This document shows positions 56,701 to 64,000 of a stretch of DNA of 64,000 bases, piece after piece. The stretch's first letter is position 1. Each line of letters opens with the position of its first letter. Both the position numbers and the translations under genes were made by a program. Source of the DNA: Rotaria sordida (lineage: Eukaryota; Rotifera; Eurotatoria; Philodinida; Philodinidae); contig CAJNOL010000490.1 in NCBI GenBank assembly GCA_905250125.1, positions 1 through 64,000 of the forward strand. The letters run 5' to 3'. The notes beneath the pieces were generated by a model. That model saw only the letters and a program-made list of their open reading frames with translations. It searched no databases and was not told where the DNA came from.

Positions 56701-58755
56701 AATCATACCAATTCATCGACATCAACAACATCAAGTGATATTGATTTTCATTCAAATCAACATCGTTATGCCACAATTAGTTCAACTCATCCATATCTTC
56801 TTTGTACAAATGGTAGTATAAATTCAAATACATCACCACATTATGCGAAATTAATACCAACAACAACATTATTACGAACACCATCATTAATTCAACAAAA
56901 TCATATTGAAAGTATTTGTGGTAATAGTGCATTTAGTACACAAAGATTATTTACATTTGATATGAATCAAAATCAATTTATACCAATGCATCAAATAAAT
57001 ATTAAAAGAAAATTAGAACCTAGAAAACAAATTGTTGGAGGTGGAGAGGTATATTTTATTATTATTGTTTTTTAATTCAATAAGTGAAAGATAAATAATA
57101 TTATAGATGAATATTAGAAAAAAAAATTGAAAATAAGAATCTAATGGTTCTAATAGTCAGTAATATAGATTAGACTATCAACAGATCGACTAATCACAAA
57201 TCCGTATTGATACAAATCTCTTGATAGTCTTATCTCAAAAGAAATTTTCTACATAAGTTTATCTAATAATAATAGCAGGACAGTAAATAAGTTCAACATC
57301 CAATAACAGAATTTGAATATTTCAAACTTATCTTATTGATAATGAACTATATGGAAGAATATTTGTCTTTGACAACAAAACAAACCAAACTCATTGGATT
57401 TGAACTTTTTGATTGACTCTAGCACGTAGTCTAACAATATTGCCGGAATTTTTGTTTGTCATATAATTCCATAGATAAGAATAGTTGTCTTAATTTATGT
57501 GCATGCCTAGTCCCGAGATCGATGACTTAGAATTGGGGAAGCTGAACGTCTTTTGAAGAATTGATGAATAATAAAACGCCGGAAATAGAAACAAAACCCT
57601 TTCAAGATTGGGAGTCACACCTCTCGCTTGAGGCTAGAACCCGCCGAGTTCCAAACTTTTGAAAATGGACCTCGTTAATGGAAAATTTTTCAGACTTTAG
57701 TCTGGATCCGAGATTGAGACTTGTTACCTTACTTCATCGAAATTTTCAAGATTAATTTTCATTTGCTTTTCTATTTAAAGATTTGTCAAGGTGAATTACA
57801 AATAAATCAATCAATTGTACCAATAACAATTCGACGTCTTCTACCAAATGCATCTGTACAATCAAAGTAAATAAAAAAAAAATATATATATATATACAAA
57901 TTTTTGAATTTTTAATTACTATATTTGTTTTTTTCTTTTGTATTTATTTTAAAATTAGAATATCATTTTTTAATGAAATTAGTCTATTAACTTCACTTTG
58001 TCATCCAAATATAATTCATGCATATGGTTTTTGTTCTGAACCAACAGTGTCATTATTAACTGAATCATTAGATTTAACAAGTATTGATCTTTATCAATAT
58101 CTTCAACATTATAAACAAGAACAACAAATGAATGATAGTCTTTATGCAACAACTATTTTTTTTGGTTCTCAAATAGCATCAGCATTAACATATTTAGAAT
58201 CATTACATATTTATCATCGTGATATAGCTGCAAGAAATTGTTTAGTTACACTTGATTTAACATTAAAATTATATGATTTAGCTATGTCTAATGAAATATA
58301 TACAGATGATTATGTTTTAGTAACTGTTGGTAATGATATTGAAACACGTCGACCTATTCGATGGTGTGCATGGGAAACAATTTGTTTAGTAAGATGAAGA
58401 TTTATTATTTTGTATTTAAAAAAAAAAAAAAAACAATATAAATTTTAATTTTTAGAATCGTTTTACATCGAAATCTGATGTTTTTTCATTTGGTATACTT
58501 CTTTGGGAAATATTAACTATGGCTGAACGACCACATAGTTTATTAGATGATAATCAAGTTCTATGTAATTTACGTAATTCAAATCATTATTTACTTATAC
58601 CATCATGTGGATTAGATTTAATTGATTTAATATCATCATGTTGGCATAAATGTGATTATGATCGACCATCATTTTGTCAAATAAATCATATATTATGTCA
58701 AAAACAACAACAATTAATGACAAAAAATATAGACAATTATCAACAAACGAATTAA
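53792..58755 (+). CDS. Discoidin-domain-receptor-like tyrosine kinase with altered catalytic residues (783 aa)
   Basis: Single-pass receptor; animal DDRs bind collagen through discoidin domains. Exons: 53792-53855, 53939-54418, 54482-54552, 56128-57048, 57781-57866, 57959-58388 and 58456-58755. Residues 1-20 form a signal peptide (MRIVLLLFVFYNGIIVNS). A discoidin/F5-8C domain follows, then the DDR-type second domain with DGLGQLSDGQTGPDNHEDA and VGWRKP. The membrane helix is at about 355-378, followed by a long polar juxtamembrane segment. In the kinase domain the Gly-loop is irregular (VGGGEICQGEL), the VAVK lysine is replaced (ITIRRL, Arg about 530), and DFG reads DLA (647-649). HRDIAARNCLV (627 on), the alpha-C Glu, PIRWCAWE and SDVFSFGILLWEI remain. 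Loss of the ATP-binding Lys suggests a pseudokinase (inference). Intron 3 is 1.6 kb. Confidence 0.88.
54553..56127. other. Long intron 3 of the DDR-like gene, probably enlarged by insertions
   Basis: At 1575 nt it is more than twenty times the usual intron size here. It contains a weak inverted pair near 55339 (ttgctgaag) and 55421 (cttcagcaa) within less AT-rich sequence. The open frames at 55273-55461 and 55661-55861 are not in frame with the exons and look like element remnants. Confidence 0.4.
57049..57780. other. Intron 4 of the DDR-like gene (732 nt), unusually GC-rich part
   Basis: Lies between the juxtamembrane exon and the first kinase exon. Positions 57500-57730 are less AT-rich and may be an inserted element; not identified. 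Confidence 0.35.
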
Positions 58756-61700
58756 ATTGACTATTTACTTGTATTATAATATATAATTGTTGCCCGGTTG
58801 TTTTTTTCTTTTTCTTTTTGTTTTTCTTTTATGTGTGTGATTTTTAATGAAAAGATGAAGTTCTTAGATGGAATAGTTTTTTTCTTCTTTTTTTTTTTTT
58901 GTCGAGGTTTAATAATAAATTTAAAAGAATAAAACATAAGTTTATGTAAGTATATATTCAAAACAAATTCTCATTAAATATTTTATATTAAGATCTTTAA
59001 TTGTAAACATATCATAAAATTACTCATATTACAGTTTATTATTCTTCTATTGTCTTTGCCAATAAAAAAAAAAATGTTATGTTTACTGAACACCCAACAT
59101 TATGTAGATACCCACTCTCTTTCTGGTTTTTTGTAGTTACGGTATAATCCGAAGTAGTATGCATCTACTAAGTATAAAAATTGTTTTTAAATGCTAAAAA
59201 AATCAAATTTACCTAATGGAAATAGCGAATTGCTTTTTTTTCAAACCAACTTTTTCATGGAAAAAAAGTGTAGAAATCCATCCATTCTCCGGCACACTAT
59301 ATCTGATCGAGCTGAAACTTTTTTCATATATATGCTATTCACTGTTTGGGATGGATATTTGGTTTTTTTTTTGTTTCGGAAAAAAGGCATTTTTTAGGGT
59401 ATCTTCGATATTTTGTCTTTGAAACGCAAAAAATAAAAAGAAACCTATTGCAAAGGAAAATTTTCAGCTCGATCATCTCAGAGAAACAAGGAGTAAAAAT
59501 TGTGATCCCAGTATCTCATAGAAAACAGCATTCGGAATGATAGTTTTTGCTCTAATCGTCAACATCTGTTTGTTCTGAAAAATTCAAATTTTTCTGATAA
59601 GCTATTCTCCAGAAAACCTTAAGAAATCATTGATATTATGTTTTTTTGAGTCAATCTATGATTTAACTCAAGGAGAAAACCTTGATTTCATGTAAAGTAA
59701 TATGTGACAGATGATATTTAATGGCGTTTTTCGAATGTCAAGATGTCATTTCTTTGAAGAATTATTTTCATTTTCCTTTTCATGTTATCAAACATCATAA
59801 ATCAAGTATCGAGCAACATTTTACAAATGTTACCGCATTTGAAAAAGAATTTTTCTAAGGCAAGCAAATTCAACAAATATTACCAATTCATAAACTTTCA
59901 TAATAATAAAATTCTCTTATATAATTACATATATTCATTTCAAGATAATAGGAAGTTCTATAGACTTTCTAACACATTCAATTGTTAAAAGTCAAAGCAA
60001 TACATTAATAAGAAGGTAATAATTATATTTTGAAGATTGATATATATGGAAACGCATTGAATATAATTCGACTGAAAAATGATAATATTTCATATATAGG
60101 AAGTCATTTCAAGTTCGAATGCATTTCCTATAAGACATATTATTGTACTTTATATAGATAAATGTTAGGAAGATTGTGATTTTCCAAAAGATTACTCTTT
60201 CATTCTCGAATGTCGATTAACAGTAATTTAGAAAAAGTCTGATTTCTATTTTTAAGTTATATGTCAAAATATCTCAACTATTATTAGTGTTCGATACAAA
60301 ATGATCATCTTCGAATTTTATGAAAAATTATTATATTCGGGAAAAATACATGCTTCCAAAATCTACATTTTACTTAGATTTATGAAACTCTAAAATTGAT
60401 ATAATTAACATTCTTGAAATAGCATTGAAAAATTAATCTTGAAAACGATCGATACTTCATATAAATATAAAATATACAAAATATTATTCAGTGTATATTC
60501 TTAAAATATTAATATTTGTATTAAAATAATGTTAACCCATTATCGTTTCATGAGAAATGATCAGACATACTCTGATTTGTGACGGTAGTTTGGTTATTAT
60601 AATGATCATTAGAGTGAGAACGGTTAGACAAAAATTTTACTGAAGGTCTCTCGTAAATCTGATGCAGTTCGATGGAAAAAAGGCGTAGAGAGCTTGGGGA
60701 ATGTCTCATTTTGTAGGATATCGTTCGCTCTATAATTACGTATGATGGAAGAAAATTTTATAATAGAGTTGTAGGCGCTGAAAAACTAGCGGTTTAGTTT
60801 TCTAGAATTCCTTAGGAGATCTTGCTGTATTTTACAATCTCTTTAAAATCCAGCCTTTTTAGTTTTTTCGAACTTCTGGATTTTGTAAGCCATCTCTTTC
60901 CGAGATGGAGTAACTCAAAAATGAAATCATTTTATTAATTGTTAGTTTGTAAAGTTCACTATAAGATATTTTCTCAAAGTTTTTTAATTTCATCTTTCAT
61001 TTATTTTCTGCAATTCTTCTACAAATGATTACTCAAGTGATCAAATGGAAAAAGTAAAAGATTAATTTAATAAATACAGTTCAAACTATTAAAAAATTCA
61101 TGTATAAGATTGATCATGGTAGCAGTATTCAAAAAATCAAGAGATACGATTATTAAAGTAAATGAGTTCATCTGTCAGATAGAATAAGAAGACTAAAAGC
61201 ATCAAAGTATCTAAAAATAGTGATATTTACTTTTTAAATATAACTGAGATTTAGTACGAAAAATGATTTACATTGTGATTTAGGACTTGAAGACCTATGA
61301 AAGTTGTTATTTTTCCTTCTCTTTTCGTTCTATCGATGGTCAGCTGCTAGTTGTTCCAAATCCGATGGCAAACTCTACCAGATCGATATCTAGATTTTAA
61401 TTTCAGAGCCGATTTGTATTCAATTTCGATTCTAAATAGAAAAGAACTGATCTTTATCATTCATTTAATCATGTACAGACAGAATGTCAGATAATAATGA
61501 AAAAAAACTCGAGCATAGACTCGATCGGGTCTACAAAAACATAAACGCGCAACTCTTTATTCTTTGATGGTCAATATCAAAGATAGATCATTTAAAGGTA
61601 TTCAACTAACTTCAATCGCCTCTATGATCGATAATTTTGTTGAAAATATCCCGCTTTCAATTTACACATATATGATAAAAAAATAACGAAATTGTTAAGC

Positions 61701-61764
61701 ATAATCTTTTATTTTCAATAATATTAGTTTTATATTCTTTTTCCTTTTTCTCTTCATTAAAATA
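58756..61764. other. Spacer with decayed repeats
   Basis: No gene found. A hairpin-like pair lies at about 59305-59330 and 59455-59478 (gatcgagctgaaa in opposite orientation). Positions 60540-60960 are less AT-rich, with 'cgtagagagctt' wording like that beside the hairpin at 34050. Positions 61330-61560 faintly match 10540-10800. All suggest old mobile elements. The overlapping plus frames at 59191-59540 cross the hairpin and are not genes. Confidence 0.45.
59305..59478. repeat. Inverted repeat around a T/A-rich loop
   Basis: The left arm, ctgatcgagctgaaactttt, and the right arm, whose complement is gatgatcgagctgaaaattt, are about 125 nt apart. Some outward similarity exists. MITE-like. Confidence 0.5.
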
Positions 61765-62220
61765 ATGTTTCCTTTTGATCGTATTGGTGCTATGCATATA
61801 ATTCGTATTATCATCGAAATTTTACTTATTTTATTCTCACATATATTTGGTTCATGTCGATTTGGTATTATATTTGGTTTTAATAATATGAGTTCTTTAT
61901 TATTTTCAATTACAATTCTTTTCATGACATCAACAGATATTTATTATCTTCTTTTATCAATTTTTACATCGGAAACATTACGACGTGCGACAATATTTCA
62001 TATTATATTTTATAGTATTATGAGTTTGTTATCTTTAATATGTTGTGTTTTTTCCATCATCGGATATATATATTGTGTACAACATAAATATAATCATCTA
62101 TGTCCTAATTATTCATGTACAGTTCTATGGATTGGTATTATCTTAACATTTCTATTAACTATTATATATAGTGGTACAGCTAAATTAATTTGTTGTGTAC
62201 GTGGACGAAACATGAACTAA
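61765..62220 (+). CDS. Unknown four-pass membrane protein (151 aa)
   Basis: Single-exon frame with four hydrophobic helices: about residues 10-33 (IIRIIIEILLILFSHIFG), 42-64 (SSLLFSITILFMTSTDIYYL), 77-105 (IFHIIFYSIMSLLSLICCVF) and 119-141 (TVLWIGIILTFLLTIIYSG). Short polar loops and a CCVRGRN tail complete it. The topology is like MARVEL or claudin-type tetraspan proteins, but no diagnostic motif confirms either. A/T-ending codons fit the host genes, and T- and A-rich flanks look like promoter and 3' end. Confidence 0.7.
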   Translation: MFPFDRIGAMHIIRIIIEILLILFSHIFGSCRFGIIFGFNNMSSLLFSITILFMTSTDIYYLLLSIFTSETLRRATIFHIIFYSIMSLLSLICCVFSIIGYIYCVQHKYNHLCPNYSCTVLWIGIILTFLLTIIYSGTAKLICCVRGRNMN

Positions 62221-62290
62221 AATCATTCGTTTTTTTTTTTTTTTTGTTGACTCGAAATAAAATTTAGGTCTAGATAAGAAACAAAATGTA

Positions 62291-62793
62291 TACGAGGATC
62301 GTTCAAAAAGTTCTAAGATTGATTTTATTTAGAAAATAACAAGAAGTACTGCTGCATTAATATTATTGGCTGTGTGTAATTCATACAGTCGTCAATCTAT
62401 AGACGTCATGAACTTTGATCGATTAAGCATCCTTCAATGATAAATTTTTGCATTTCAAATGATCAATTACATATGATTGAAATCTATTCAAAATGAATAT
62501 GATATTTGATAACACCTGAAAACTTACACATCTCTCATATATCAATGCTTTATCTTTACAACGACGAGCCCGTTCAAAAATCATAATAGGTAAAAGAGCA
62601 TTATTACTATGATCTATTACCATATGTTGATAAATATTGGATGGGAATTCACCATCTAAAACTATACATGCTTAATCAATCAGAGCGATCGACGACTGTA
62701 TGAAATATACACAAACAACAATACTAATGCAACAATGCTTCTTGTTGTTATTTAAATAAAATTAATTTCGGAACTTTTTCAACGATTCTTGTA
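62291..62793. mobile_element. mariner-type element with about 140-nt inverted ends and an internal exon-like segment
   Basis: The left end, tacgaggatcgttcaaaaag, and the right end, complement tacaagaatcgttgaaaaag, match mariner termini. The inverted similarity continues for about 140 nt on each side, as far as gattgattaagcat. TA dinucleotides flank it. There is no transposase inside. The interior holds a minus-strand exon-like stretch instead. Confidence 0.75.
62520..62657 (-). pseudogene. Exon-like segment carried inside the mariner-type element
   Basis: On the minus strand an acceptor-like gttttag precedes GEFPSNIYQHMVIDHSNN, then ALLPIMIFERARRCKDKALI and YERC. A donor-like gtaagttt follows. 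Both splice signals and an open frame suggest one complete exon of a host gene. It is not part of mariner transposase and I do not recognise the protein. It lies downstream of the stop of the neighbouring kinase, so it is not an exon of that gene. Confidence 0.5.
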
Positions 62794-62859
62794 TCTATAC
62801 AAAAATTAACACAGATTTATTTCAAAAAAACAAAACAAAACAAAACACCGGTTTAAATA

Positions 62860-63864
62860 CTATGATAATGAAATATGTTCATCTTCTTGTATGAAATAAG
62901 AATGTTGTAAAGCTTGTTTAGCGGTTATACGTTGCTCAGATAGATAACATAAACAACGTATTAATATATCTTCAGCTTTATCATTTGTTAAATGAACATA
63001 TTTATTAAGTGATAATGTTGGTTGCCATTGTGGAAAATCAGACTTATAATTAGGTAATAATGAAACACCAGGCCATAGTTTTTCATTTGGTGTACCTTAA
63101 AGAGAACGAATTATAGTAATGATGAAGGATTTTAGCATACAAGTAGAGCCGAATCTATGCTCTATTTTTAGTCCAAAAAAAGATCAGATTCTTTCAGTTT
63201 CAGCTCAATATACTGAATCATTATTAAGTTATGATTTCCAAAGATCAACACATAGTTTTTTTCCTACTCGAATAGCCATGAAAAAATGACTATAATTCTA
63301 AAAATGGTTGATGAACTTTCGATGAAATTAATACGGTAGTTAACCAATATGACGAATGAGTCGATTCACAAAGTTCTTCTTTTTCAAAGCTAATCTCGTA
63401 TTTCAAATCTACATCCTCATTAAATGTGAGTACATAAGTTTTTTGACCTATAGCATGTATGGTAGTTGAGATACGAAGGAAAATTTTTGTCTACTATTGT
63501 ATCAATATTTAATTATTCTTATAATTTAAGTATTTACCTAAAACTTGAAAAATACAAAATAATTGTGATATTTCACAATCACCTTTAAATAAAGGTGAAT
63601 TTCGTAACATTTCAGCAAATATACAACCAGCACTCCCTATAATAAGGCAATCGATTTATTGAAAGAATAAAAGAGAAAAAAAATGACATACATATATCAA
63701 CAGCACTTGAATAGATATCGATACCAAGTAATACTTCCGGCGGTCGATACCATAATGTAACAATATCTCTTGAATAAGCACGTTTAAGTATGGTTGCATC
63801 ACGAGCAAGACCAAAATCTGCTATTTTTAATGTACCTTTTGTGTCTAATAATAAATTTTGAGGC
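62860..63864 (-). CDS. Cyclin-dependent-kinase-like Ser/Thr kinase, C-terminal part (cut by window end)
   Basis: Three exons in transcript order: 63864-63692, 63636-63538 and 63095-62860, with GT-AG borders. The sequence begins in the catalytic loop ([23 protein letters not shown] intact). It continues with the activation segment [47 protein letters not shown] and [12 protein letters not shown], and ends [14 protein letters not shown]. This is CDK1/2-type wording. The activating Thr of the CDK2 T-loop is Ser here. The N-lobe and the cyclin-binding PSTAIRE region lie beyond the window, so the exact CDK cannot be named. Downstream, a mariner-type element lies within 70 bp of the stop. Confidence 0.88.
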
Positions 63865-64000
63865 CTGATAAATAATAAAAAAAAAGGAAAACAAGAAGAT
63901 TAAATTAGAATTAACGATAAAATAATATAAAACATTTTTTTAAGAAACTATGATAGATTAATGAAAAGACTTTTACTAAGTATGATAGATAAAAGTAAAA

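Noticed and set aside
59191..59540. Three overlapping plus-strand frames
   Set aside because: They cover the inverted repeat in all frames, a sign of low stop density rather than coding.
61695..61925. Minus-strand frame opposite the four-pass membrane protein
   Set aside because: Antisense shadow of the better-supported plus-strand gene.
1..64000. tRNA, rRNA or snRNA genes
   Set aside because: No cloverleaf-like or conserved RNA segment stood out by eye. A tRNAscan/Infernal run would be needed to exclude them.

Overview
The window looks like nuclear DNA of a small invertebrate, most probably a bdelloid rotifer (inference). Genes are split by short GT-AG introns, mostly 50-75 nt. Coding DNA is AT-rich with A/T-ending codons, spacers are AT-rich and full of decayed transposons, and one intronless, GC-richer gene has a bacterial-type architecture, as expected of horizontally acquired genes in bdelloids. 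I rebuilt the exon joins by hand from splice signals. For every complete gene listed the joins keep one open frame and the coding length is a multiple of three.

Layout. 1-5.2 kb: the 3' half of a GABA-B-type receptor (+) and an ankyrin-repeat gene (-). 5.4-6.7 kb: a dispersed element whose inverted, internally deleted copy lies at 29.1-29.7 kb. 7-14.4 kb: a PNPLA8-like phospholipase and an F-box/leucine-rich protein (+). 15.5-18 kb: a GPCR pseudogene (+) facing an intact GPCR (-). 20.4-22.1 kb: an intronless saccharopine-dehydrogenase-like/DUF4166 gene (-). 23.3-23.9 kb: a piggyBac transposase fossil. 24.1-26.5 kb: an ABCG2-like transporter (-), with two large fold-back elements directly upstream (26.5-28.1 kb). 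30.3-38.1 kb: a same-strand cluster (-) of two tandem CCA-adding enzymes, mitochondrial ribosomal protein L11 and TSR3. 38.6-39.8 kb: a charged unknown protein (+). 39.9-41.4 kb: a broken unknown gene (-). 41.9-42.5 kb: a third fold-back element. 43.2-43.9 kb: a Gag-like zinc-knuckle gene (-). 43.9-53.8 kb: a gene-free stretch, its last 6 kb full of microsatellites. 53.8-58.8 kb: a discoidin-domain-receptor-like tyrosine kinase with substituted catalytic residues (+). 61.8-62.2 kb: a four-pass membrane protein (+). 62.3-62.8 kb: a mariner-type element carrying what looks like a captured exon. 62.9 kb to the end: the 3' part of a cyclin-dependent kinase (-).

These are ordinary eukaryotic genes, not an operon or pathway. 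The only functional grouping is 30-38 kb, where tRNA 3'-end maturation, mitochondrial translation and 18S rRNA modification genes sit on one strand. The most notable items are the diverged second CCA-adding enzyme, the DDR-like probable pseudokinase, the bacterial-type oxidoreductase, the mariner-type element with an exon inside it, and the series of fold-back elements.
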